Notes: generated by a model from the letters alone, not told the origin. DNA of 33,546 bases from an uncultured SAR116 cluster alpha proteobacterium (GCA_902520575.1 CABYOG010000006.1:1-33546); one strand, 5' to 3'. Positions 17,763 through 26,021 are shown, counted from the stretch's first letter. Numbers and translations are program-made.

Positions 17763-19136
17763 ATGGCAGCTTATGATGGTCAATCCGGAGTTGGTGGGCG
17801 CATTCGTCGTTATGCACGCGTCACAGGAACAATGTCAGGGCTAGCGGCCCGTCTAGCAGGCGAACGCTATCTGGGGATGGATGTGGATAGAAACAAACAC
17901 GCTGCCCAGCTGCGTGAGGCATTGGGCGGGCTAAAGGGGCCATTGATGAAGGTGGCCCAGATTTTGTCCACGATACCTGACGCGTTGCCGCCTGAATATG
18001 CAGAAGAACTGGCTGCCCTTCAGGCGGATGCCCCGTCTATGGGCTGGCTGTTTGTAAAGCGTCGCATGGCAGCTGAATTGGGAGCGGACTGGCAGTCAAA
18101 ATTTGCATCATTTGACCGGCAGGCTGTATCAGCGGCATCCCTTGGCCAGGTTCATAAAGCCACATCCCATGATGGCAAGCTGTTGGCGGTCAAGCTGCAA
18201 TATCCGGATATGGCGTCAGCAATTGATGCGGATCTGGCCCAATTAAAACTGGTTTTTCAGCTTTATGAGCGTTTTGACAGTGCAATTTCAACTGCTGATA
18301 TCCATACGGAGTTATCAGATAGGTTGCGTGAAGAGCTGGATTACAAGCGTGAGGCCGCAAATCTGAAGCTGTACAGTCTGATGCTAAAAGATGAACGTCA
18401 GGTAGTTATGCCTGAATATTATCCTGACTTATCGTCTGAGCGGGCGCTAACGATGAGCTGGATAGAGGGCCAAAAGCTGATGGTCTGGCTGGAGACAGAG
18501 CCATCTCAGGAAGCACGGAATCAGGTAGCAATGAATATGTTTCGCGCCTGGTATGTGCCTTTTTATTTTTATGGCGTGATCCATGGTGACCCGCACTTGG
18601 GCAATTATTCAATTGATTCTGATTTGAATATTAATCTGATGGATTTCGGATCCATCCGCATCTTCCGCCCTGAATTTGTGGCAGGTGTTATTGAGCTGTA
18701 TCGAGCCTTGAGCCAGCAGGATGATGATCTAGCGCGTCAGGCCTATGCGAAATGGGGATTTCACGGACTTGATGATGAGGCGATTACGGTCTTGAATATG
18801 TGGGCAGGTTTTATCTATGCCCCCTTGCTGTCTGATGAGGTGCGCCCCATCCAGCAGATGCGTGGTGGTTCAGAAGGTCGTGAGTTGGCTGGGCGTGTTC
18901 ATCAGGAATTAAAGCGGATTGGCGGTATCAAACCGCCACGTGAATTCGTGTTAATGGATCGGGCAGCTGTGGGCCTTGGCTCTGTCTTTATGCATCTGAA
19001 AGCAGAGGTAAACTGGCATCGTCTGTTCCATGATTTGATTGATGATTTTGACACAGACCAGCTGGGTCAGAGACAAATCAAGGCCTGCAGTGCGGCAGGG
19101 CTGCCAGATAATGTTTGTGCTCATGGGCATATTTAA
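17763..19136 (+). CDS. ABC1/UbiB (COQ8-like) atypical kinase
   Basis: A 457-aa member of the ABC1 family, whose best-known members UbiB and COQ8 support ubiquinone biosynthesis through ATP-driven activity. Motifs in order: the regulatory K-x-G/A-Q element as PLMKVAQILSTIPDALPPEY, the alanine-rich loop AVSAASLGQVHKA, the ATP-site lysine in AVKLQYPD, ELDYKREAANL, the catalytic HGDPHLGNYSID, and the metal-binding NLMDFGS. All kinase-like residues are present. It lacks the C-terminal membrane helices of E. coli UbiB, as do many alphaproteobacterial paralogues, so it may not be the main UbiB. AGAGGAAG precedes the ATG. It follows pepF by 30 bases. Confidence 0.9.
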   Translation: MAAYDGQSGVGGRIRRYARVTGTMSGLAARLAGERYLGMDVDRNKHAAQLREALGGLKGPLMKVAQILSTIPDALPPEYAEELAALQADAPSMGWLFVKRRMAAELGADWQSKFASFDRQAVSAASLGQVHKATSHDGKLLAVKLQYPDMASAIDADLAQLKLVFQLYERFDSAISTADIHTELSDRLREELDYKREAANLKLYSLMLKDERQVVMPEYYPDLSSERALTMSWIEGQKLMVWLETEPSQEARNQVAMNMFRAWYVPFYFYGVIHGDPHLGNYSIDSDLNINLMDFGSIRIFRPEFVAGVIELYRALSQQDDDLARQAYAKWGFHGLDDEAITVLNMWAGFIYAPLLSDEVRPIQQMRGGSEGRELAGRVHQELKRIGGIKPPREFVLMDRAAVGLGSVFMHLKAEVNWHRLFHDLIDDFDTDQLGQRQIKACSAAGLPDNVCAHGHI

Positions 19137-19231
19137 CTTTCTTGTTTAACTAACTCTAGGCTTTGTGTGGCCATTTCAGAGCGCCTCAGGTAAAAATAAG
19201 GGAGAGGTTTGCGAAGAGAAGGCACCAGGTA

Positions 19232-20644
19232 ATGGCGTTGATTTATCCAGTGATTTTATGTGGGGGTTCAGGGACCCGTCTATGGCCATTGTCAAGAAGG
19301 TCAATGCCAAAACAGTTTTTGAATCTAACGGGGAATGACAGTCTATTTCAGCAGGCAGCCCGACGTGTTTCAGGGCCTGAATTTGAAGAGACGTTTGTGA
19401 TTACGGCAAATGACTACAGGTTTATTGCTGCTCAACAACTGGTTGATATTGGCATAATATCGAGCACTGTTTTGCTTGAGCCTTCACCTAAGAACACAGC
19501 CCCCGCAATTTTGGCAGCTGCTGAAAAAATTTATCAAGAGGACCCAGATGCATTGATGCTGGTGGTGTCTTCGGATCATTATATTCCTGACAGGTCAGCC
19601 TTTATAGAATTGGTGGTAGCAGCAAAAGCGTCTGCAAAATCAGGATCTATCGTGACTTTTGGTATTGAGCCTGTTCGTCCTGAGACAGGGTATGGCTATA
19701 TCGAAACCGGACAGAAGTTATCAGACTCCGAAGGTTTTGCTGTGGCTGGGTTTCATGAAAAGCCTGATAAGAATTCCGCTGAAAAAATGATTGAACAAGG
19801 CGGCTATCTCTGGAATTCAGGTATCTTTCTAATGAAGTGTGAGATAGTGCTGAAATTAGCAGAACAGCATGTCCCTAACATGCTGAGGTCGGTCACACAG
19901 TCCGTAAAGCAAGGCAAGCTGGATCTAGACTTTTTGCGCCTTGATGAGGCATCTTGGGCTGAAATTGAGGCTGACTCAATTGATTATTCTATTCTTGAAA
20001 AGACAGATAATCTCACTGTTTTTTCCTTTTCCAGACGCTGGTCCGACCTGGGTGACTGGCAGGCTGTCAGGCGAGAGCTGTCAGCAGATGGGCGAGCAGA
20101 CTCAAAAGGAAATGTGCTGATTGGCCAAGCCAGCCAAATAAACAGTCACTCTTGTCTAATCTGGTCCGATAAGCCAGAGCAGGTTGTTGCTGCTGTTGGT
20201 CTCAATGAGCTCATTGTTGTCGCTATGGCTGACGCGGTTTTAGTGGTGAATAAAGACCAGGCCCAATCTGTGAAGCAGATTGTTGACCTGCTTGATCAGC
20301 AGAAACTAAGCCAGGCCTTGGAGCAGCGGCGCCAGTTTAGGCCATGGGGCTGGTTTGAGACTCTTGTTCTGGCTGAGGGGTATCAGGTGCGGCGGGTGCA
20401 TTTATATCCGCAGACACAAATGTCTTTGCAGACCCACCAGAAACGTTCTGAAAATTGGGTTGTAACAAGCGGTATTGCTGAAGTGCAGCTTGGGGAAAGG
20501 CTTGTCAAGCTGGGCGCTAACGATTCTTTGGATATTCCAGCAGGTACGGCTCATAAATTATCTAATCCTGCAGATGTGGCCCTGACTTTAATAGAGGTCA
20601 GAACCGGCACTTATCTCGGTGAAGATGATGTTGAGCGGTTATAG
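19232..20644 (+). CDS. manC: Mannose-1-phosphate guanylyltransferase with C-terminal mannose-6-phosphate isomerase domain
   Basis: Makes GDP-mannose for surface polysaccharide. The 470-aa protein begins MALIYPVILCGGSGTRLWPL at the ATG at 19232 (AAGG nine bases upstream); an earlier in-frame start at 19163 adds 23 basic residues before the nucleotide-binding motif and is unlikely. The pyrophosphorylase motif GGSGTRLWPLSRRSMPKQFL and sugar-binding FHEKPD are present. The C-terminal cupin, RPWGWFETLV through SLQTHQKRSENWVVTSG to LIEVRTGTYLGEDDVERL, is a type II phosphomannose isomerase domain with its metal-site residues, so the enzyme is probably bifunctional. It is last of the plus-strand run that starts with the DUF3833 lipoprotein. 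Confidence 0.93.
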   Translation: MALIYPVILCGGSGTRLWPLSRRSMPKQFLNLTGNDSLFQQAARRVSGPEFEETFVITANDYRFIAAQQLVDIGIISSTVLLEPSPKNTAPAILAAAEKIYQEDPDALMLVVSSDHYIPDRSAFIELVVAAKASAKSGSIVTFGIEPVRPETGYGYIETGQKLSDSEGFAVAGFHEKPDKNSAEKMIEQGGYLWNSGIFLMKCEIVLKLAEQHVPNMLRSVTQSVKQGKLDLDFLRLDEASWAEIEADSIDYSILEKTDNLTVFSFSRRWSDLGDWQAVRRELSADGRADSKGNVLIGQASQINSHSCLIWSDKPEQVVAAVGLNELIVVAMADAVLVVNKDQAQSVKQIVDLLDQQKLSQALEQRRQFRPWGWFETLVLAEGYQVRRVHLYPQTQMSLQTHQKRSENWVVTSGIAEVQLGERLVKLGANDSLDIPAGTAHKLSNPADVALTLIEVRTGTYLGEDDVERL

Positions 20645-20662
20645 CCAAACCATCTTTGCGTG

Positions 20663-20668
20663 TATAAT
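20663..20668 (+). promoter_or_regulatory. Probable -10 box of tRNA-Arg
   Basis: A perfect TATAAT lies 11 bases before the mature 5' end of tRNA-Arg, right after the manC stop. I do not see a convincing -35 element at the normal distance. Confidence 0.45.
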
Positions 20669-20679
20669 ATCTAAGTTGT

Positions 20680-20756
20680 GGCCTCGTAGCTCATCAGGAT
20701 AGAGCGACAGATTCCTAATCTGTAGGTAGCAGGTTCGAGTCCTGCCGAGGTCACCA
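20680..20756 (+). tRNA. tRNA-Arg (anticodon CCU)
   Basis: A 77-base cloverleaf with CCA encoded. Acceptor GGCCTCG pairs with CGAGGTC (one G-U), the anticodon stem ACAGA/TCTGT encloses loop TTCCTAA with anticodon CCT, and the T arm GCAGG TTCGAGT CCTGC is perfect. It reads the AGG codon, a rare one. The iol-type operon begins shortly after its 3' end. I found no second copy of its 3' end in the window, so there is no evidence of an integrated element here. Confidence 0.96.
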
Positions 20757-20814
20757 TCTCGGCTGTCTTATTGTGTTAGATCAAAGCAGCTTGACCGTTT
20801 TGTGCCATCTATCC

Positions 20815-21840
20815 ATGATGAAGTTCATGATTAACCAGCCCCCATTTTTTTTCTCTGAAACCGTCTCTAACAGGCTTGGCTCTGGCCCTGTTTATTGTAT
20901 TGGCCGAGCGGGGATGGACTTATATCCTGAACCAGTTGGCGGAAATACAGAAGATGCTGAATATTTTCGAGCGGATATGGGTGGGTCTGCTGGTAATATT
21001 GCTGTTGCGCTGGCGCGGCAAGGCGGACATGCGGCGCTTTTGACAGTGTTTTCAGATGACCAGGTTGGCCGTTTTGTGCAAGCAAAATGTAATCAGTATG
21101 GTGTTGACATTACCTACTGCCAGACACAAGCGGGTCTATTTCGTAATTCTCTAGCGATCGCTGAGACAAAACCGCAGAATGCCGCTGTGGTGATTTACCG
21201 GAATGATGCAGCAGACCTGCAGATTTCAAAAAAGGATATTCAGCGCCTTGATTTTAGCAGGGCTGGCGGGCTGCTTATCACTGGAACCGCTATATCTGGC
21301 GAGCCATCTGCATCAGCGGTCAGTATAGCGATTGCGGCTGCAAGACAGGTAGGATGCCCAATTATTTTCGATATTGATTATAGGGCAAATGCGTGGCCAG
21401 ATGCGGCAACCGCGGCCTTGCGTATAGGGCCAGAACTTGCGAAGGCAGACATTCTGGTTGGCAATAATGATGAATTTACTGTGGTGTGTGGCGGCGATGA
21501 AGCCAGAGGTTTTGCCGCAGCCAGAGCTTTTGCAGAAACTGGCCAGCTTGTTCTCTATAAAAGAGGTGAGCTAGGCTGTATATCGCTCTATCAAGAACAT
21601 GTGATTGAGACAGGTATATTTCCTGTGACACTCGCAAAACCGTTTGGGGCAGGAGATGCGTTTTTAGGTAATTTTCTGAGCAGGTTAAGCCTTGATGGCG
21701 ATGTGCATTCTGCTGTTCTACGAGGCAGTGCGGCGGCGGCTTATGTTGTTGCACGGGTGGGATGTGCGTCTGCCATGCCAGATAGGCAGCAGCTTGACGA
21801 TTTTATGTTGTCTCACGAAATAACAAAACCGAATAATTAA
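20815..21840 (+). CDS. iolC: PfkB family sugar kinase, probable 5-dehydro-2-deoxygluconokinase
   Basis: A ribokinase-fold (PfkB) kinase of about 341 aa that by context phosphorylates 2-deoxy-5-keto-D-gluconate in inositol catabolism. Family motifs: the start VYCIGRAGMDLYPEPVGG, the substrate/dimer motif MGGSAGNIAVALARQGG, the IolC-like YRNDAADLQIS segment, and the anion-hole and base motif KPFGAGDAFLGNFL. The start is uncertain: a GTG at 20773 and ATGs at 20815, 20818 and 20827 are all in frame and none has a clear ribosome binding site; all precede the conserved core. It is 21 bases before iolB. Substrate is inferred from IolB and the aldolase downstream; sequence alone also resembles fructokinase-like members. 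Confidence 0.82.
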   Translation: MMKFMINQPPFFFSETVSNRLGSGPVYCIGRAGMDLYPEPVGGNTEDAEYFRADMGGSAGNIAVALARQGGHAALLTVFSDDQVGRFVQAKCNQYGVDITYCQTQAGLFRNSLAIAETKPQNAAVVIYRNDAADLQISKKDIQRLDFSRAGGLLITGTAISGEPSASAVSIAIAAARQVGCPIIFDIDYRANAWPDAATAALRIGPELAKADILVGNNDEFTVVCGGDEARGFAAARAFAETGQLVLYKRGELGCISLYQEHVIETGIFPVTLAKPFGAGDAFLGNFLSRLSLDGDVHSAVLRGSAAAAYVVARVGCASAMPDRQQLDDFMLSHEITKPNN

Positions 21841-21861
21841 AGGAACAGAGGTAACAAGTTA

Positions 21862-22704
21862 ATGCATATACCGCCTTTTGATAATCAGAATAAAGCCATC
21901 ATTGATATCCATGATGCGCATGTGCCTCTGACTTATTTTAACGTTGTGAAGCTGGAAAAGGGGCAAGTGTTTTCCTACCAAATACCAGGCTACGAAACAT
22001 GCATTGTGCCTGCTACAGGTCGTGTTAATGTTGATGTAGATAATACCAGCTTTGGCGGAGTTGGTAACAGAGTTAGGGATGTCTGGGATGGTGAACCAGA
22101 AGGTGTTTATGTGCCAACCGATATGCCAACACAGATGGTCTGCACAAGTGATAGCTGTGAGGTTTTTGTTGCCGGGGCAAGATTTGACGACAGGCTGGCC
22201 CCCTTTGCTGTTTACAAAAATGAAATTGATGTTGTGCAGTACGGGTCTGATGACACCAAAACGCATCGGAAGATCAAACATATTTTGGGTCAAAAACAGG
22301 TGAATAAGGTCGGGCGTCTGCTGGTCTCAGAGCTGTATACAGTAGGAGCAGGAGGCTGGTCAGGCTTTCCGCCTCATAAACATGACACTGATCGTTTTCC
22401 AAAGGAGACCCGGCATGATGAGGTGTATAATTTCAGATTTAGGCCTAGCAATGGCTTTGGCATGCAGCTGTTGGAGCCTGATGAGGACAAATTGGGTGAA
22501 GCGTTTCATATTGTTGACGGATCTAGCTTTGCGATCAAGTCAGGCTATCACCCTTGTGTAGTAGCGCCGGGGTATGAGATGTATTATTTCACAATTCTGG
22601 GCGGCCTTAGCCAAAGGTCACTTGTGCAGTATTTTCAGCCTGAGCATGCATGGCAGATAGAAACCATTCCTGGCATTAAAGACATGATTGCCAAATTTAA
22701 ATGA
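21862..22704 (+). CDS. iolB: 5-deoxy-glucuronate isomerase IolB
   Basis: A 280-aa bicupin enzyme that converts 5-deoxy-D-glucuronate to 2-deoxy-5-keto-D-gluconate, the step before IolC. The central metal-site segment GAGGWSGFPPHKHDTDRFPKE with later HDEVYNFRF and a C-terminal SGYHPCVVAPGYEMYYFTIL are characteristic of IolB, and length is normal. AAAGGAACAGAGG is upstream of the ATG. The stop overlaps the start of the aldolase gene by four bases (ATGA), so the two are translationally coupled. Confidence 0.93.
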   Translation: MHIPPFDNQNKAIIDIHDAHVPLTYFNVVKLEKGQVFSYQIPGYETCIVPATGRVNVDVDNTSFGGVGNRVRDVWDGEPEGVYVPTDMPTQMVCTSDSCEVFVAGARFDDRLAPFAVYKNEIDVVQYGSDDTKTHRKIKHILGQKQVNKVGRLLVSELYTVGAGGWSGFPPHKHDTDRFPKETRHDEVYNFRFRPSNGFGMQLLEPDEDKLGEAFHIVDGSSFAIKSGYHPCVVAPGYEMYYFTILGGLSQRSLVQYFQPEHAWQIETIPGIKDMIAKFK

Positions 22705-23537
22705 CAGTTGCTAATCTTGTAGATGTTCTCACGCCAGCCCTTGATGAGGGCTATGGCGTAGCGGGGTTGGTTGTGTTGGGCTGGGAAGATGCCTGCGCCT
22801 TTGTCGAAGCTGCAGAAGAGCTGGGGTGCCCTGTCATTTTGCAGGCAGGACCGGGATGCCGGTCACATACACCTGTATCTGTTCTTGGGCCTATGTTCCG
22901 TGCGCTTGCAGAACAGGCACAGGTGCCAGTGGTTTGTCACATCGATCATGCCACTACAATTTCTGATTGTCAGGCAGGCATCGATCATGGCTTTACCTCT
23001 GTGATGATTGATGGATCGCGCCTTCAGTTGGCTGAGAATATTGCACTCACATCTTCAATGAAAGAAATCGCTCAGCCCCATGGGGTTTCTGTTGAAGCGG
23101 AGATAGGCTTTGTTGGCTATGATGAAGGTGCGGTCTCTCTGCCCACAAAACCAGATGAGGCAGCAGAGCTTGTCAAGCAGGCTTGTCCGGATGCGCTAGC
23201 TATATCTGTTGGAAATGTGCATCTGCAGACTTCTGCTTACGCGGTCATAGACAGGGTTGCTCTTGCAGCGATTGAAGCGGTAGTGAATTGTCCGCTTGTT
23301 CTGCATGGCGCAAGTGGAATAAAGGCTGAAGACAGAGGCTGGTTGGCTACAAAAACAAAAGTTTGTAAATTTAACGTGGGCACAGAATTACGACAGGCCT
23401 TTGGCAATTCTCTGCGCAATGTGTTGGGCAGCGACGCCCATTTGTTTGACCGCAATCAAATCCTGTCAGCTGTCAAGCCAGCCCTAATTGAGCAGACAAA
23501 AAATGTCCTGAAAAGCATCTATGCCAGGGACGCATAA
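22701..23537 (+). CDS. iolJ: Class II aldolase, probable 2-deoxy-5-keto-gluconate-6-phosphate aldolase
   Basis: A 278-aa class II (zinc) aldolase. Family motifs are the proton donor/zinc region VVCHIDHATT, SVMIDGSRL, the SVEAEIGFVGYDEG segment, a later zinc His in SVGNVHLQT and the phosphate-binding PLVLHGASGI and KFNVGTELRQA. By position directly after iolC and iolB it should cleave 5-dehydro-2-deoxygluconate 6-phosphate to DHAP and malonate semialdehyde, the IolJ reaction. The usual AxGxxHG motif reads SVGNVHL, so it is somewhat diverged from the B. subtilis enzyme and the substrate is an inference from context; fructose-bisphosphate aldolase activity cannot be excluded. Confidence 0.83.
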   Translation: MTVANLVDVLTPALDEGYGVAGLVVLGWEDACAFVEAAEELGCPVILQAGPGCRSHTPVSVLGPMFRALAEQAQVPVVCHIDHATTISDCQAGIDHGFTSVMIDGSRLQLAENIALTSSMKEIAQPHGVSVEAEIGFVGYDEGAVSLPTKPDEAAELVKQACPDALAISVGNVHLQTSAYAVIDRVALAAIEAVVNCPLVLHGASGIKAEDRGWLATKTKVCKFNVGTELRQAFGNSLRNVLGSDAHLFDRNQILSAVKPALIEQTKNVLKSIYARDA

Positions 23538-23864
23538 TTTCGTTCGAACACAACTTTTTTAGCTGTTAGCAGGTTAAACGCTTTGTGCATTTTAAGAACG
23601 GCGTGAGCGATCATGGTCAAGTTTTGCTTGTGATGCTCATATGTTTCAATATCTTGCTTTCATTTTTATTGTTTTCACTGCCATCCACAGAGACCTCGAT
23701 TACTTTTCACTGTCGTTTTCTGTATTTCTCTCTAAATTGGTCAATGACACTTAATTCAGTAGTGCAGACATGGCTGAAATTTGTCCAGGTCGGAATAGAG
23801 TTGGATCCTAGCGGTGAGGTGCTGTAACCTACAAACGATTGAATGTCGCAAAAGGAATTAACCT
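23538..23864. other. Gene-poor spacer between the iol operon and the XRE gene
   Basis: A stretch of 327 bases. It contains an eight-base palindrome GTTCGAAC at 23542-23549 followed by a T run, too tight to form a normal hairpin. An 80-codon open frame (23585-23827, GTG start) has no ribosome binding site, unusual composition and no recognisable similarity, so I do not call it. The XRE gene's ribosome binding site is at the right end. Confidence 0.5.
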
Positions 23865-24260
23865 ATGCATAATCATAAATCATCAGACAATATCCTCGCC
23901 GCAGGTGAGGGAGAAATGACCTTGGGTGGAAGGCTATATTCGTCTCGTCAGAATGCAGGGATGAGCCTGAATTTAGCGGCTAGATTACTTGGTGTGAAAG
24001 CGTCTACCTTGAAATCTTGGGAAAGTGACCGAAGTGAGCCACGCGTTAACAAGCTTGTAGCTCTCGCTGGCCTTTTAGGGGTCAGCCCAACACATTTTTT
24101 GGCGGAAGAGGGGCATGATGGTGGGGATGGGCCCGCCGTAAAGGGTCGCCGTGGCAAGTTGGTCGAGATGCTGAAAGAGGAGATGTCTTGCGCGCATGAA
24201 CTGCAAAAACAGTTGAATGAGAGATTACGCAAGATTGATGGTCTTATTCAAAAGTTGTAA
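23865..24260 (+). CDS. XRE family helix-turn-helix regulator with C-terminal coiled coil
   Basis: A 131-aa DNA-binding protein. Residues about 21-75 form an XRE (Cro/CI) domain: LGGRLYSSRQNAGMSLNLAA, recognition region LLGVKASTLKSWESDRSEPR and NKLVALAGLLGVSPTHFLAE. The C-terminal third (LVEMLKEEMSCAHELQKQLN onward) is a coiled coil. This layout is common in a set of alphaproteobacterial regulators whose targets are unknown. AAAGGA is eight bases before the ATG. A short perfect inverted repeat (24365-24379) lies downstream, before the ligase-like gene, and could be an operator. Confidence 0.85.
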   Translation: MHNHKSSDNILAAGEGEMTLGGRLYSSRQNAGMSLNLAARLLGVKASTLKSWESDRSEPRVNKLVALAGLLGVSPTHFLAEEGHDGGDGPAVKGRRGKLVEMLKEEMSCAHELQKQLNERLRKIDGLIQKL

Positions 24261-24364
24261 GAATCAATGAATTACAGATCGGCAAGTCGCTGTTAAGAAG
24301 TTATAAAAAGTATTGAATTTCCAGGCCATTAGTGTAGTACAGACATTCAATCATACGTTTGCAA

Positions 24365-24379
24365 AAACTATCTTAGTTT
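24365..24379. promoter_or_regulatory. Inverted repeat, possible operator
   Basis: AAACTA and TAGTTT flank three bases in the leader of the ligase-like gene. A second inverted pair, ATTGAAT (24312-24318) and ATTCAAT (24345-24351), is in the same 140-base gap. Either could bind the XRE protein encoded just upstream; there is no direct evidence. Confidence 0.25.
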
Positions 24380-24400
24380 GTTATTTCTAAAGGTCCGATC

Positions 24401-25624
24401 TTGATAAATTTAACCCAAATCGTTGCTCACTTTAAAGAATTGGGTCTTATCCAGAAAACAACGCACGGCTTTTACCTACTTGGGCCTCTTTTTATGCTTA
24501 TTGAACGCAGCCCAGGTGATGCGTGGCTAACACTATGTGGGCTTATCTTTATAGGACATTGCATCATCAGCCAAACCTGGTTTTGGCTGAAGACTCTTTG
24601 GGTAAAATTTACACTTTTGTTTTGGATAATTTGCATTGTCTCTGCAGTGCTCTCTGAACTACCACTTTACTCACTTGGTGAGGCCATCGCCTGGTTTCGA
24701 TTCCCGCTATTTGCTTTTGCCTGCTGCTTCTATTTCTGCAAGTCAAAAGAGATCTTTTATGCAATGGCAATTTCGATCTTCATTGGCTTGTTATTAATGA
24801 CTGGAATATTGATTGCAGAAATTCTAATTGTGGGTCCGCAAGGCGGCCGCTTGTCCTGGCCATATGGGGACCTAACGCCAGGTAATTATCTGGCTAAAGC
24901 TTGCCTGCCCATTTTCTGTGTGCTTTTCGCCATCGCTGTAGCTAATAAAGGAAAGCTGTCCGCAACAGCAGCGATTATAAGTCTTATTACAATTTCAGTT
25001 TCTACTTTCGCAGGCGAACGCTTAAATTTAATTATTCGTGCTTGCGGCGGCATGTTGGCTGGGCTGTCATGGAAGCCAAAATTACTGCCGTATTGTATTT
25101 TAATTGCTGTTGGTCTTGCTACGGTGTTTGGCGTCTTTTTAGTCAATGATTCTGTGGCCAGTCGTTTTGGCAGCCAGTTTATTGGAGGACTTCCCATTCA
25201 TAGCCACAGTCCATATTTGCGTGTCTGGCAAGGTGGCATTGTTGCTTTTCAGGAAAGTCCAATAATTGGTATTGGTCCAGACGTCTATCGAAAAACCTGC
25301 CCAGCTTTAACTGAGGGGCTGAGTAATATTGACTGCCACACGCACCCGCATAATTTTTACATTCAATTGGCCGGTGAGACTGGCCTTATCGGTTTAATTA
25401 CAGGTTGTCTTATGATGGGTTCAATTCTCATTACCTGCTTTTCGTACAGACGTTTTGATAAGGAAAATATATTTACAGCCATTGCTTACGTTGTCCCGCT
25501 GGCTGTCTTTTTTCCACTCCAATCGACGGGAGATTTCTTCGGCCAATGGAATAATCTGTTTATGTGGTCCGCTGTAGCATTTTCACTTGCGTCTGGAAAT
25601 CTTCTGCAGGAGCGAAAGACGTAA
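24401..25624 (+). CDS. O-antigen ligase/Wzy-like polytopic membrane protein
   Basis: A 407-aa inner-membrane protein with about ten to twelve hydrophobic helices. The large periplasmic loop carries the O-antigen ligase family pattern: HSHSPYLRVWQGGIVAFQES, IIGIGPDVYRKTCP and HTHPHNFYIQLAGETGLIG, where the HPHNxY...ExGxxG element is the hallmark. It should transfer or polymerise a polysaccharide on the periplasmic side. The start is TTG at 24401 with AAAGGT six bases upstream. It stands alone with no glycosyltransferases beside it; the closest related gene is manC 4 kb upstream. Ligase versus polymerase cannot be told from sequence alone. Confidence 0.85.
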   Translation: MINLTQIVAHFKELGLIQKTTHGFYLLGPLFMLIERSPGDAWLTLCGLIFIGHCIISQTWFWLKTLWVKFTLLFWIICIVSAVLSELPLYSLGEAIAWFRFPLFAFACCFYFCKSKEIFYAMAISIFIGLLLMTGILIAEILIVGPQGGRLSWPYGDLTPGNYLAKACLPIFCVLFAIAVANKGKLSATAAIISLITISVSTFAGERLNLIIRACGGMLAGLSWKPKLLPYCILIAVGLATVFGVFLVNDSVASRFGSQFIGGLPIHSHSPYLRVWQGGIVAFQESPIIGIGPDVYRKTCPALTEGLSNIDCHTHPHNFYIQLAGETGLIGLITGCLMMGSILITCFSYRRFDKENIFTAIAYVVPLAVFFPLQSTGDFFGQWNNLFMWSAVAFSLASGNLLQERKT

Positions 25625-25640
25625 ATTAAAAAAGGATAAA

Positions 25641-25716
25641 TGGTGCTGCTAGCGTGATTCGAACACGCGACCTCACCCTTACCAAGGGTGCGCTCTACCA
25701 CTGGAGCTATAGCAGC
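25641..25716 (-). tRNA. tRNA-Thr (anticodon GGU)
   Basis: A 76-base cloverleaf on the minus strand with CCA encoded. Acceptor GCTGCTA pairs perfectly with TAGCAGC, anticodon stem CACCC/GGGTG encloses TTGGTAA with anticodon GGT, and the T arm GCGTG TTCGAAT CACGC is perfect. It reads ACC/ACU. It is convergent with the ligase-like gene, 16 bases from its stop. Confidence 0.96.
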
Positions 25717-25730
25717 ACGTTGTTTTCATT

Positions 25731-25748
25731 CAATTTTTTTCAGCCGTT
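25731..25748 (+). repeat. 18-base direct repeat, copy 1
   Basis: CAATTTTTTTCAGCCGTT, identical to the copy at 25992-26009, 261 bases apart. It contains a seven-T run, which makes chance matching easier, but the flanking CAA and CAGCCGTT also match exactly. Confidence 0.6.
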
Positions 25749-25991
25749 TGTTGACCAATTTTTGCTTCCGCCAAATGTTCGTCAATCTAAAGAACAGCTA
25801 TACCAGTTGGTAAGTCTGAAACTGAGTTTTGAACGTGATTTTTTAGTAGCACATATCATACTTATCCTTCAACTATACTTTTTCTGAGGGAAACTGTGCT
25901 GAAAAATGATTAAAAAAATGCCTAATTTTCACTGCTTCGGCTGAAATATTTTGCCCACCCAACCTGCCTTTGATAGCACAAATATCTGTAA

Positions 25992-26009
25992 CAATTTTTT
26001 TCAGCCGTT
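25992..26009 (+). repeat. 18-base direct repeat, copy 2
   Basis: Identical to the copy at 25731-25748. The nine-base core TTTCAGCCG also occurs inverted at 25938-25946, so the right half could form a loose stem. It sits 13 bases from the end of the TVP38 gene. Confidence 0.6.
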
Positions 26010-26021
26010 ATTTTACTGATT

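Larger units (their letters stand above)
25717..26021. other. Gene-poor spacer with repeats between tRNA-Thr and the TVP38 gene
   Basis: About 305 AT-rich bases with no credible gene. It holds two copies of an 18-base direct repeat and an inverted nine-base copy of its core, listed separately. The left copy lies at about -15 to -32 relative to the tRNA-Thr 5' end, overlapping where its promoter should be. Confidence 0.5.

Noticed and set aside
17011..17817. 268-codon open frame on the minus strand
   Set aside because: It lies opposite the clear pepF gene, has low-complexity His/Gln/Leu-rich content and no family motifs; it is a mirror of pepF codon use.
23585..23827. 80-codon frame after the iol operon with one hydrophobic stretch
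   Set aside because: GTG start without ribosome binding site, odd composition, no similarity I recognise; AT-rich spacer explains it.
20680..25716. Genomic island between tRNA-Arg and tRNA-Thr
   Set aside because: No integrase, no transposase and no duplicated tRNA 3' end in the window; gene content is plausible core metabolism.
25654..25887. 77-codon frame overlapping tRNA-Thr
   Set aside because: It begins inside the tRNA gene on the opposite strand and runs through the repeat-bearing spacer; no coding signal.
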